From contig NZ_MPIN01000002.1 in the NCBI RefSeq assembly GCF_001887355.1, positions 780,508 through 844,507 of the forward strand: a DNA stretch of 64,000 bases, written 5' to 3'. The position numbers and the translations under genes were made by a program. How positions within the stretch are numbered: the stretch's first letter is position 1; each line of letters begins with the position of its first letter. Source of the stretch: Cystobacter ferrugineus (GTDB lineage Bacteria > Myxococcota > Myxococcia > Myxococcales > Myxococcaceae). Under the pieces are notes generated by a model. It was not told the DNA's origin and searched no databases. It worked only from the letters and a program-made list of their open reading frames with translations. This document shows positions 16,587 to 23,645 of this stretch, one piece after another.

Positions 16587-16841
16587 GTGGAACAGCCCAT
16601 CTTGTCGCCAGCCCCGAGCCTGCCCGCGCCCACCGAAGCGGGCTTCAACGCGTCTGAATTCCTAACCGTTGATGAAGCCGCAGCTTTGCTGCGCGTGAAC
16701 CGGAAAACGCTCTATGAGTCGATCCGGCGCGGCGAGGTGCCGGGAGTTCTCCACCTCGGTCGATCTGTCCGACTTCGCCGGAGCGTTCTGCTATCCTGGA
16801 CGCCGGGTAACAGCAGTCCCGCGCTTGGAAAAAAGCCATGA
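16587..16841 (+). CDS. Excisionase-like HTH protein
   Basis: This is a small protein of about 84 residues with a MerR/HTH_17-type domain: FLTVDEAAALLRVNRKTLYE, then SIRRGEVPGVLHLGRSVRLR. Such proteins act as recombination directionality factors or as regulators of integrases. The start is uncertain: I give the GTG at 16587, but a start as far up as 16518 is possible and no clear ribosome site decides. Its stop overlaps the integrase start by four bases (ATGA), so the two are co-translated. Confidence 0.75.
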   Translation: MEQPILSPAPSLPAPTEAGFNASEFLTVDEAAALLRVNRKTLYESIRRGEVPGVLHLGRSVRLRRSVLLSWTPGNSSPALGKKP

Positions 16842-18049
16842 GCGTCAGACTGCGGAAGTGGAAGACGAAGGAGGGCAAGGTGCAAGAGGCGTGGTGGGTT
16901 GACGTGAAGTACCAGCACCCAAGCGGGAGGGTGGAGCGCGTGCGCAAGGCATCGCCCATCAACACCCGTCGCGGCGCTGAAGAGTACGAGCGTCAGATCC
17001 GGCACGCACTCCTCACGGGTTCCTTCGGAAAGGAAAAGCAGAGCGAGGCGGGCCGGATTCCTACGGTTGAAGAGTTTGTCCCGCGCTTCCTCACGTACAG
17101 CGAGAACAACAACAAATATTCAAGCGTTGTTTCCAAGCGCCAAATCCTCGATCAGCACGTCATTCCGGCTCTTGGTCGTATGCCGTTGGACTCCATCGGT
17201 CTGGCTGAGATCGAGGATTTCAAAGCGGCTATGCGCAAGAAGACGTCGGGAGCCCGCGCCCGGAAGGATGCCCCCACGAAGGCAGCCATTCGCAAGCGTA
17301 AGGACATCCAGCCCGCGCTTCTGAGCCTCAAGACCATCAACAACGCGCTAACGGTGGTTCGCAAGATGCTGTCGCTCGCACAGGAGCACGGCATCATCAC
17401 GCACGTTCCGCGCGTTAAGCTCTTCAAGACTGCGAAGGCGGCGTTTGACTTTCTCAGCTTTGATGAAGCCGAGCGGGTTGTCGCCGCTGCGGCCCCTGAA
17501 TGGCGCCCGGTTGTGCTCGTGGCGCTCAAGACGGGACTGCGGCAAGGCGAGCTGATCGGGCTCCAGTGGGGCGACGTGGACTTGCAGCGCGGCAAGCTGC
17601 ACGTCCGGCGCACCATCTGGCGCGGCGTGACGGGGCTCCCCAAGGGTGGGCGCGAGCGGACGGTCGATCTCCCGGGCTCGGCCCTGGAAGCGCTCAAGGC
17701 ACACCGGCATCTGCGCGGCCCCTACGTGTTCTGTCAGGCGGACGGACAGCCGCACACGAACGGCACCATGAAGGGCCCTCTTGAGCGTGCGCTTCGCGAG
17801 GCGGACATCTGCCGCGAGCAGGGGCGCATCGGCTGGCACGACCTGCGGCACACCTACGGGAGTCACCTCGCGATGCGTGGCGTGCCGCTCAAGGCGATCC
17901 AGGAGCTGATGGGGCACGCGACCATCGAGATGACAGAGCGCTATGCCCACCTGTCACCCGAGGTACGGGCGAGCGCCGTGCAGCAGCTCGATCTCCCTGT
18001 GCCCCAGCTCCAAGCCGCTCCGGCCAGAAGCGCCGAAGGGGCACACTGA
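16838..18049 (+). CDS. int: Tyrosine recombinase (phage-type integrase)
   Basis: This is a 403-residue integrase. The N-terminal part has an Arm-binding-like segment (RRGAEEYERQIRHALLTGSF), then a SAM-like core-binding domain at about 70-175 and the catalytic domain. Catalytic residues are visible: R in LKTGLRQGELIGLQW, H-x-x-R in GWHDLRHTYGSHLA, H in LMGHATIEMTE, and the tyrosine nucleophile in RYAHLSPE. The 3' end lies 68 bases from the 18117 copy of the tmRNA end, the normal arrangement for an integrase beside its attachment site. It very likely inserted this element into the tmRNA gene. Confidence 0.92.
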   Translation: MSVRLRKWKTKEGKVQEAWWVDVKYQHPSGRVERVRKASPINTRRGAEEYERQIRHALLTGSFGKEKQSEAGRIPTVEEFVPRFLTYSENNNKYSSVVSKRQILDQHVIPALGRMPLDSIGLAEIEDFKAAMRKKTSGARARKDAPTKAAIRKRKDIQPALLSLKTINNALTVVRKMLSLAQEHGIITHVPRVKLFKTAKAAFDFLSFDEAERVVAAAAPEWRPVVLVALKTGLRQGELIGLQWGDVDLQRGKLHVRRTIWRGVTGLPKGGRERTVDLPGSALEALKAHRHLRGPYVFCQADGQPHTNGTMKGPLERALREADICREQGRIGWHDLRHTYGSHLAMRGVPLKAIQELMGHATIEMTERYAHLSPEVRASAVQQLDLPVPQLQAAPARSAEGAH

Positions 18050-18059
18050 GGGCACATGC
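18037..18059 (+). repeat. 23-bp repeat at the integrase stop, second copy at 5456-5478
   Basis: This exact 23-base match (core GGGGCACACTGAGGGCACAT) lies near each end of the element. A further TGAGGGCA follows at 18065. The repeats may be arm-type binding sites for the integrase. The overlap with the last codons of int leaves open that the left copy derives from a former integrase gene. Confidence 0.45.
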
Positions 18060-18071
18060 GGAAATGAGGGC

Positions 18072-18108
18072 AAAGAAAAAGCCCAGCAACCCCTCGGGAT
18101 TGCTGAGC
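18072..18108 (-). terminator. Rho-independent terminator beyond the 18117 tmRNA-end copy
   Basis: Read on the minus strand, a stem of ten pairs with one mismatch (CAGCAATCCC / GGGGTTGCTG, GA loop) is followed by GCTTTTTCTTTG. It lies directly after the duplicated tmRNA 3' end, where the terminator of tmRNA would be expected. The element therefore brings its own terminator, restoring a complete tmRNA transcription unit on integration. Confidence 0.7.
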
Positions 18109-18116
18109 TTCTGAGT

Positions 18117-18137
18117 GTGGAGGCGGCGGGAATCGAA
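18117..18137 (-). repeat. tmRNA 3'-end duplicate (internal att site)
   Basis: Twenty-one bases are identical to 21719-21739 at the tmRNA end, diverging after ATCGAA. This copy marks the junction between the larger element to the left and a second, smaller block (18138-21717) to the right. Confidence 0.75.
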
Positions 18138-18252
18138 GCCGCCGCCGGAGGCTTCCGGCGAGAGCGCTCCAGAGCGGTTGAGAGCGGTTTTCGTAGGAGT
18201 TCCAGCCGATTACGCTGCTCCCTGCTCCGCGCCGACGTGTGTTGAGAGCGCT

Positions 18253-18446
18253 TCAGCGCGGGTCTGCTGTAGCAATGTAGGCGAGAGTTGCAAGAACGAG
18301 CGTCTCGTCGCCTTCTCGTGCAAGGGCTGAGCGGGCGGCGGCACGGGCACGCGGGCCTGACGGCGCCTCCCCTGCCTCCAGACAGGCGCGCAGCGCGTTG
18401 GCCAGCTCGCGCCAGCGGGCCTCGGCGTCTCCGGGTGCACGCTCGG
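18253..18446 (-). pseudogene. Unidentified gene remnant
   Basis: A minus-strand frame without a clear start reads GDAEARWRELANALRACLEA, then ARAAARSALAREGDETLVLA and ends ATADPR. The codon bias and amphipathic helices look like real coding sequence, and it ends at TGA 18253-18255. Upstream it collides with the end of the 18447-19592 gene in another frame, so it looks like the 3' end of a lost gene. No family is recognised. Confidence 0.3.
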
Positions 18447-19592
18447 CTACTCCTTCTTCGGGACCTTCTGCTCGATCTCCGCGAGGACAGCGTCCCTGTC
18501 GAGCCGGATCTGTGTGTCCCGGAGGTTCTCCTTCAGGGTACGCCTGCTGGCCTCCACGGTCTTGGAATCCGCATGACCCGGGCGCGCGTAGTAGGGATCG
18601 CTCATGACCTTTTCCATGTCCGCGTCCGGATGGTACTGGTAAAGCTGTACGTTGTTCTTGGCTCCCGGCTTGGGCTCCATGACCATGGGAATCTTATACC
18701 CAGCCTTCGTGGTGGACACGCCGCTCACCACCACATGGTCATTCGGATTCCGTGGTGCTCCCTTGGAATGATTGGAGGGGGGGGCTTGCTCCAGCTCGAG
18801 CTTGCCATCCTTGGACTCTTTCGCCCCGAGGGCCGCCCAGAAACTGGTGGCGGTGTTGTTGATGGTGTCCCCCTGGTTCACCTTCTGCGCCAGGCCATGG
18901 AACGCGGTCCCGGGCGTCGCCTTGATAGGGTTCTCGTTATAATTGTCTTTGTCATCATTCCAGTCGAACTGCTCGCGCTCCTGGGCGGTCAACACCTCCA
19001 CCTTCGACCCAATGGCCTTCCCCACCGTCCACGCGCCGGCACAGACGCCCGTGATGCTGGCTTTGTTGGCCTTGTCATTCAACGCCGCCTCCAGAAGCGT
19101 CTCCTCGTACTCCGTCCGGCTCGTGTGCTCGAGCTTGTTCAGCTCTTCCTTTTCGTTGGTGGGGTTCTGTTTGACACGATTGAAATCCTTGTCCGCGGGA
19201 TCCTGACTGCGCTTCGACTTCACCTGCGCGTCGTTCGCGGTCAAGGAACCGAATACGAAGAGATGGTTGATCCCCTTGAGGGCCCCATTGGGATCCTTCT
19301 GACTCTCTTTGCGCTGCCTTGCCAACTCCGGGATGCTCTTGCCATCCGCGCCCGCGGGCAGGAGTTTGACGAGCGGCTTGGGATTTCCCTCTGGGACGGA
19401 GATGCTATCAATGACGTTCTTGTCGTATTTGAGCGCCTTGCCGTCATACCCTCCCCGAACGAACACGCCGATGACCGGGACGGGGCTGTCTTCGGGCCTG
19501 GGCGGACGCTTCCACTCCTTCTTGGGCGCTCCCCGGGTCTGCGAGGTGCTCGGCGGCTCCATGGGAGGGGGCTTCGGTCCAATCTTGGGCAT
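18447..19592 (-). CDS. Class I glutamine amidotransferase-like protein (peptidase C26 resemblance)
   Basis: This is a 381-residue protein with no signal peptide. It resembles the gamma-glutamyl-gamma-aminobutyrate hydrolase/C26 group: PVIGVFVRGGY at the start, an INHLFVFGSL strand where the family has an LPGG loop, the nucleophile elbow ITGVCAGAWTVGKAIG with cysteine, VNQGDTINNTATSFW where the family has its NS.HHQ segment, and VQLYQYHPD in place of the HPE that supplies His and the acid. Cys and His are therefore kept but the acid is Asp. Long charged insertions (about 115-165) are unusual. It is either a diverged hydrolase or a neofunctionalised family member. Confidence 0.5.
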   Translation of the reverse strand: MPKIGPKPPPMEPPSTSQTRGAPKKEWKRPPRPEDSPVPVIGVFVRGGYDGKALKYDKNVIDSISVPEGNPKPLVKLLPAGADGKSIPELARQRKESQKDPNGALKGINHLFVFGSLTANDAQVKSKRSQDPADKDFNRVKQNPTNEKEELNKLEHTSRTEYEETLLEAALNDKANKASITGVCAGAWTVGKAIGSKVEVLTAQEREQFDWNDDKDNYNENPIKATPGTAFHGLAQKVNQGDTINNTATSFWAALGAKESKDGKLELEQAPPSNHSKGAPRNPNDHVVVSGVSTTKAGYKIPMVMEPKPGAKNNVQLYQYHPDADMEKVMSDPYYARPGHADSKTVEASRRTLKENLRDTQIRLDRDAVLAEIEQKVPKKE

Positions 19593-19827
19593 GGCGGCTC
19601 TTCCAGCAGGGGAGAGAACAGCAGAGCTGTAAAAAAACGCTATGAACGTATCATGACCCCATCGAACCGCCCCGTCAACACAATCAGGATTTTCCCGGAA
19701 ATTGAGAAGCGGAAGGGGTGTCAGCGGAAGGGGTGTCAGACGATTCGTAGGAAACGTTTGACACCTTCTATGGGGTCCCTGGTGGAAGCGTAGGGGTCAG
19801 GCTCCGGCCGCGCGGGTCTGAACGATT
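19593..19827. other. Intergenic region with tandem 15-mer
   Basis: No gene is seen. GCGGAAGGGGTGTCA is repeated head to tail at 19709-19723 and 19724-19738, and a nearby TTTGACACC at 19757-19765 is its partial inverse. This could be an operator for the convergent genes' neighbourhood or a small repeat element. Confidence 0.35.
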
Positions 19828-20241
19828 TTATCGCTCAGCATCGTCGTAAGCGCGGCGGCATTCCTCGACGCGGGACAAGTTGTTCCTGATCCAGAAGTTG
19901 AGGCCTTCGAGGGCGCGCAACATGCCCACGCCCATCTCGGTCAATTCGTATTCGACTCGCGGCGGCACTTCGGGAAAGTAATGGCGTGCCACAAGGCCAT
20001 CTCGCTCCAGATTTCGCAGCGTAAGCGTCAGCATGCGCTGGGTGATCCCGTCAAGCTCACTCTTGAGCACCGAGAAGCGGAGCCGACGCCCACTCGCGAT
20101 CGATAGGCGCCAGATGACCTGGACAGTCCATTTGTCGCCGAGCCGCGTGCAGATCCCGTTCGCCGGATACGGTCTGAAGTGCGGACTCCCCTCCGTCTCC
20201 TCATCGGACTGACCATAGATCGGTTTGTCCAAGCGTATCAT
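19828..20241 (-). CDS. HxlR-family transcriptional regulator
   Basis: This is a 137-residue winged-helix regulator. Typical features are CTRLGDKWTVQVIWRLS, RRLRFSVLKSELDGITQRML, TLTLRNLERDGLVARHYFPE, and PPRVEYELTEMG. I start it at ATG 20241, since the longer frame would enter the divergent promoter region. It is transcribed away from the NmrA-like gene at 20331, with an 89-base space between. HxlR proteins frequently repress such a divergent oxidoreductase gene in response to electrophiles or quinones, so it probably controls that gene and itself. Confidence 0.87.
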   Translation of the reverse strand: MIRLDKPIYGQSDEETEGSPHFRPYPANGICTRLGDKWTVQVIWRLSIASGRRLRFSVLKSELDGITQRMLTLTLRNLERDGLVARHYFPEVPPRVEYELTEMGVGMLRALEGLNFWIRNNLSRVEECRRAYDDAER

Positions 20242-20330
20242 CCTTGTGCCCGAGGCTGGGAAATGTGCCGTCTTCCGGCGGCTTTCCAGCTCATATACCA
20301 GTATCCCATGATCAAATACGAGGGTGGACA

Positions 20331-21236
20331 ATGAGGGATACGCAACGGACTATCCTGGTCTTCGGCGCGACCGGCCAACAGGGAGGAGCGGTCGCCAGAG
20401 CCCTCCTGCGGGCGCAGTGGGCCGTTCGCGCACTCGTGCGAGATCCCGCGGCACCCAAGTCGATTGCGCTGCGCGAGGCGGGCGTCGAACTCGTGCGGGG
20501 ATCGTTCGCCGACATCGACGTGCTCCGCGCCGCGATGAAGGATGCCTATGGCGTCTTCAGCGTGGTGCCGAGTTCGCCCAGCGGCGCCGTGACCGATGAG
20601 GAGGAAGTTCGTTTCGGGACCGCGATCGCGGACCTGGCCTCCGAGAGCGGCATCGCGCATCTCGTCTATTCCTCGGGAGCCAGCGTCGGGGAGAAGCCGA
20701 CGGGTGTAGCACGTTTCGACACCAAGGCTCGCATCGAGGCGCACATCCGAGAACTGCCAGTCACCGCGACCATTGTCAGGCCTGTGATATTCATGGAGAT
20801 GCTCGTAAGACCCGGGTTCGGCCTGGACAAAGGTCGGTTCACATTTTTCCTCAGACCCAACCAGTCGATGCAGCTCATCGCCGTGGACGACATCGGAAAA
20901 TTCGTCACCGCGATCTTCGCCGACAAGATGCGGTTCAGTGGGGAGACGTTGAAGATCGCGAGCGATACCGTTACAGGCCGCGAATTGGAAACCATCTTGA
21001 CCGAAGCCGCCGGCCGGCCTATCGCCTATGCGCGCTTTCCCGATGAGGTCCTCGCGGCCAATCCCTATCTCAGACAGTTGGCCGCGAGTCTGGACGAAGG
21101 CCCACTTGCGGACCACGTGGATCTGAACGTCATGCGTGAGCTCAATCCGGAGATTCTCTCATTCCGGTCCTGGCTTGCCGGGAGCGGTCGCAAGGCCCTC
21201 GACGAAGCCCTTGGGACAACCGGTCTCGGTTTATGA
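20331..21236 (+). CDS. NmrA-family NAD(P)-binding protein
   Basis: This is a 301-residue atypical short-chain dehydrogenase. The N-terminal dinucleotide loop is VFGATGQQGGAVARALL, followed by RALVRDP and VRGSFADID; HLVYSSGASVGEKPTG and ATIVRPVIFMEML are family positions. The tyrosine/lysine pair of active SDRs is not clear (FDTKARIEAHI holds a lysine without a preceding YxxxK), as in NmrA redox sensors. GAGGG precedes the ATG at 20331. Its GC and codon use are lower than core genes here, consistent with transfer. Either a quinone oxidoreductase or a redox sensor is possible. Confidence 0.8.
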   Translation: MRDTQRTILVFGATGQQGGAVARALLRAQWAVRALVRDPAAPKSIALREAGVELVRGSFADIDVLRAAMKDAYGVFSVVPSSPSGAVTDEEEVRFGTAIADLASESGIAHLVYSSGASVGEKPTGVARFDTKARIEAHIRELPVTATIVRPVIFMEMLVRPGFGLDKGRFTFFLRPNQSMQLIAVDDIGKFVTAIFADKMRFSGETLKIASDTVTGRELETILTEAAGRPIAYARFPDEVLAANPYLRQLAASLDEGPLADHVDLNVMRELNPEILSFRSWLAGSGRKALDEALGTTGLGL

Positions 21237-21667
21237 CTTCACGACCCAGATGAGGTCGGGGTGGGCGGCGATGGCCCTGCCGAGTTCGGCGCCGTCGAAC
21301 ATGGCCAGGTTGGCGCCGTTACCGAGGCCTCCATGCTTTCCACCGGGAGGTTGGTCACGCTCATGAAGTGAGGCATCAGCCGCCCCGCGCCCAGCACTCC
21401 GCCCGGTTCGAAGTCATTGCGCTCCGTCCGCGGGAAGGCGGACTCGTCCTTCGCCTTGAAGCCCTCCACCGCGTCCGCTTCGGCTGGCCGCACGAGAGAA
21501 GCTTGCCTGCCCGCAGCAGGAGGAGCACTTAAAGTGCGGAAGAGCCACGCAACCGGGCAAGCCCACCACGTTCCCGTGGGAGGCCCTCTGCGCCGAGGTG
21601 GCGAAGCTCCAGGTGCAGCGCCACGAGCGAGGCCAGCTCGCCCGGCTGCCGCTGGCGGCTTCAGCGG
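21237..21667. other. Gene-poor stretch before the tmRNA terminator
   Basis: There is no credible complete gene. A minus-strand frame at 21239-21493 (FEPGGVLGAGRLMPHFMSV) has coding-like bias and may be debris of a lost gene. The rest shows nothing I can name. Confidence 0.35.
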
Positions 21668-21704
21668 AAAAAGAAAACCCCGGGTCGCCTGCTGGCGCCC
21701 GGGG
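21668..21704 (-). terminator. Rho-independent terminator of tmRNA
   Basis: On the minus strand the stem CCCCGGGCGCC / GGCGACCCGGGG (one mismatch) around a short AGCA-type loop is followed by TTTTCTTTTT. It lies 16 bases beyond the mature tmRNA 3' end. Confidence 0.85.
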
Positions 21705-21719
21705 CTCTACTACATCCAG

Positions 21720-22080
21720 TGGAGGCGGCGGGAATCGAACCCGCGTCCGAAAGCCTTCCGCTCTTCGACCCTACGTGCGTAGTCCGCGCTTTGTTACGTC
21801 CCACGGGCTTCCACGGACGGAATCCTGTGAGCCGGTCCTGGAAGATCTCACCGCCGAGAGCCCAGGCTCCCTCGTCGGCCAGCCCGCATTATGACGGCCC
21901 TATCCCACCCCACGGGCCGAGGGCGAGAGGACCGCGCACTAGGAAACTGCTAGTTAGGCAGCCAGCGCGAGCTCAACGTTGTCGTTGGCTTTTGTGTCTG
22001 TGTTGGCGTTTTTACGAGCGACCAACGTGCTCGGCACGCGTCTCGAACTTCCATGCCCCCGTCGAAACCAGGTCGCCCCC
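21720..22080 (-). ncRNA. ssrA: tmRNA (trans-translation RNA)
   Basis: The 5' end GGGGGCGACCTGG pairs as a 7-bp acceptor stem with the 3' end CGCCTCC plus discriminator A. The T-arm GGTTCGATTCC is present. The tag reading frame at 21957-21989 encodes ANDNVELALAA followed by TAA, the expected short hydrophobic proteolysis tag ending in ALAA. The terminal CCA is not encoded (the next bases are CTGG). With SmpB it rescues stalled ribosomes. Its 3' end is copied at 18117 and 5304, so it is the attachment site used by the element to its left. The length of 361 nt is normal. Confidence 0.96.
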
Positions 22081-22274
22081 GGTTCAGGGTACTGCTCACT
22101 CACTGCTTCACCACGTCACGGCTTCACCTACATTAACCGCCGACGGGTCCACGTCAATCCTCCTGACGTCCCTCCCCGTTGATTCTCCAGCCCCCTCTCC
22201 CGCTCGCTCCCTCCCGGGAATAGCGGCCGAGCCGTGGGGTTCGGGGGCACCCACCTCGTGGGTGCTTCAGCCAC

Positions 22275-23645
22275 ATGAGGAACTGCATGCATCGATGGCT
22301 CATTTCCCTTCTGCTCCTCCTGTTGGGCGCGGCGCTTCCCGCCTCGGCCGCCGAGCAGCCCGCTTCCCCCTTCTTCCCCTACCCCATGAAGGTCGACCGG
22401 CTGCCCAACGGGCTCACGGTCATCCGGGTGCCCTTCAACTCGCCCGGGCTCGTCGCCTACCAGACGGTGGTGCGCGTGGGCTCGCGCAACGAGGTGGAGC
22501 CGGGCCGCACGGGCTTCGCCCACTTCTTCGAGCACATGATGTTCAAGGGCACGAAGAACTTCCCCGAGGGTGAGCGCGAGAAGGTCATCGCCGCCTACGG
22601 CTACGACGACAACGCCTTCACCTCGGACGACATCACCGTCTACCACTCGTACGGCCCCACCGCCGGGCTGCTCAAGCTGGTGGAGATCGAGGCCGACCGC
22701 TTCCGCCACCTCGAGTACTCCGAGCCCTCCTTCAAGACCGAGGCGCTCGCCGTGCTGGGCGAGTACCACAAGAACGCCGCAATGCCCTGGCTGAAGATCG
22801 AGGAGGAACTCTCGCGCACCGTCTTCACCCGTCACCCCTACGGCCACACCACGCTCGGCTACTACGACGACATCAAGGCCATGCCCCAAGCCTATGACTA
22901 CAGCCGGGCCTTCTTCGAGCGCTGGTACACCCCCGACAACACCCTGCTCGTCATCGTCGGGGACTTCGATGACGCCGCGCTGATGGCCGCCGTGCAGAAG
23001 CACTACGGCCCCTGGGAGGGCAAGAGCGCCTCCATCCAACTGCCCAAGGAGCCGCCCCAGAAGCAGGAGCGCTTCGTCCACATCGACTGGCCCCAGAGCA
23101 CCCAGCCCCAGCTCCTCTACGCCTGGCGCACCCCGGCGGCGCGGCTCGACACCTCCGACGCCGCCGTCCAGTCCGTCCTCGGCACCTACCTCGCGGGCAC
23201 CACCAGCCCGCTCTACAAGGATCTCGTCCTGGACAAGCAGCTCGCCCAGGACCTGGATGGCAACACCATGCCCCACCGGGATCCCTACGTCTTCGGCATC
23301 TCGGCCACCCTCCAGGAGGAGGCAAACCGCGCCGCCGTCCGCTCCGCCCTCAACGCCGCGGTGAAGGAGCTCGTCACCGGCAAGGTGGACGCCGCCCGCG
23401 TCGAGGCCATCAAGAGCCGCACCCGCTACGGGCTGCTCATGAACATGGAGACCGCCAAGGACGTGGCCCAGCAGCTCTCCTGGTACGCCGGCATCTACGG
23501 CAGCCCGGACGCGCTCGCCCGCCATTCCCAGAAGATCTCCGAGGTGAAGCCCGGCGACCTCGTCGCCTTCGCCCGCCGCTACCTCACCGCCGCCAACCGC
23601 ACCGTGCTCTCCCTCACTCCCAAGCAGGCCGGAGGTCAGAAGTGA
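22275..23645 (+). CDS. M16 family zinc metallopeptidase, catalytic subunit
   Basis: This is a 456-residue secreted peptidase with a signal peptide (WLISLLLLLLGAALPASA). The inverted zinc motif HxxEH is present (AHFFEHMMFKGT), with the distal glutamate in FKTEALAVLGEYHK. The N-terminal M16 domain (about 40-190) is followed by an inactive M16 C-domain (about 195-380). Position and family suggest periplasmic degradation of peptides. The stop overlaps the start of the next M16 gene by one base, and the two probably form a heterodimer in which this is the active half. Confidence 0.92.
   Translation: MRNCMHRWLISLLLLLLGAALPASAAEQPASPFFPYPMKVDRLPNGLTVIRVPFNSPGLVAYQTVVRVGSRNEVEPGRTGFAHFFEHMMFKGTKNFPEGEREKVIAAYGYDDNAFTSDDITVYHSYGPTAGLLKLVEIEADRFRHLEYSEPSFKTEALAVLGEYHKNAAMPWLKIEEELSRTVFTRHPYGHTTLGYYDDIKAMPQAYDYSRAFFERWYTPDNTLLVIVGDFDDAALMAAVQKHYGPWEGKSASIQLPKEPPQKQERFVHIDWPQSTQPQLLYAWRTPAARLDTSDAAVQSVLGTYLAGTTSPLYKDLVLDKQLAQDLDGNTMPHRDPYVFGISATLQEEANRAAVRSALNAAVKELVTGKVDAARVEAIKSRTRYGLLMNMETAKDVAQQLSWYAGIYGSPDALARHSQKISEVKPGDLVAFARRYLTAANRTVLSLTPKQAGGQK

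Larger units (their letters stand above)
5304..18137. mobile_element. Integrative element inserted at the tmRNA 3' end (larger of two)
   Basis: Both ends carry a copy of the 3' end of the tmRNA gene in the same orientation: 26 bases identical at 5304-5329 and 21 bases at 18117-18137, with the intact gene at 21720-22080. A tyrosine integrase and a small HTH/excisionase lie directly against the right copy. The cargo differs from the flanks in base composition and includes a toxin/immunity pair, a kinase-regulator cluster, an insertion sequence and a phage capsid-gene remnant. Use of tmRNA 3' ends as attB by tyrosine integrases is well established. That the element is still mobile is not shown. 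Confidence 0.75.
18117..21743. mobile_element. Second, smaller block between tmRNA-end repeats
   Basis: This 3.6-kb segment lies between the 18117 copy and the intact tmRNA 3' end. It carries an amidotransferase-like gene, an HxlR regulator, an NmrA-family gene and some gene remnants, but no integrase. It could be an older integrated element that lost its integrase, or cargo that recombines as a unit using the neighbour's integrase in trans. The boundaries rest only on the repeats. Confidence 0.5.

Noticed and set aside
18288..19793. A 501-codon plus-strand frame
   Set aside because: It runs opposite the amidotransferase-like gene, has Arg/Leu/His-rich composition typical of antisense frames at high GC, and no recognisable motif.
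20242..20330. Operator formed by GCTGGGAAA and CTTTCCAGC between the HxlR and NmrA genes
   Set aside because: The inverted match is imperfect and short; the location is suggestive but the sequence alone does not support a call.
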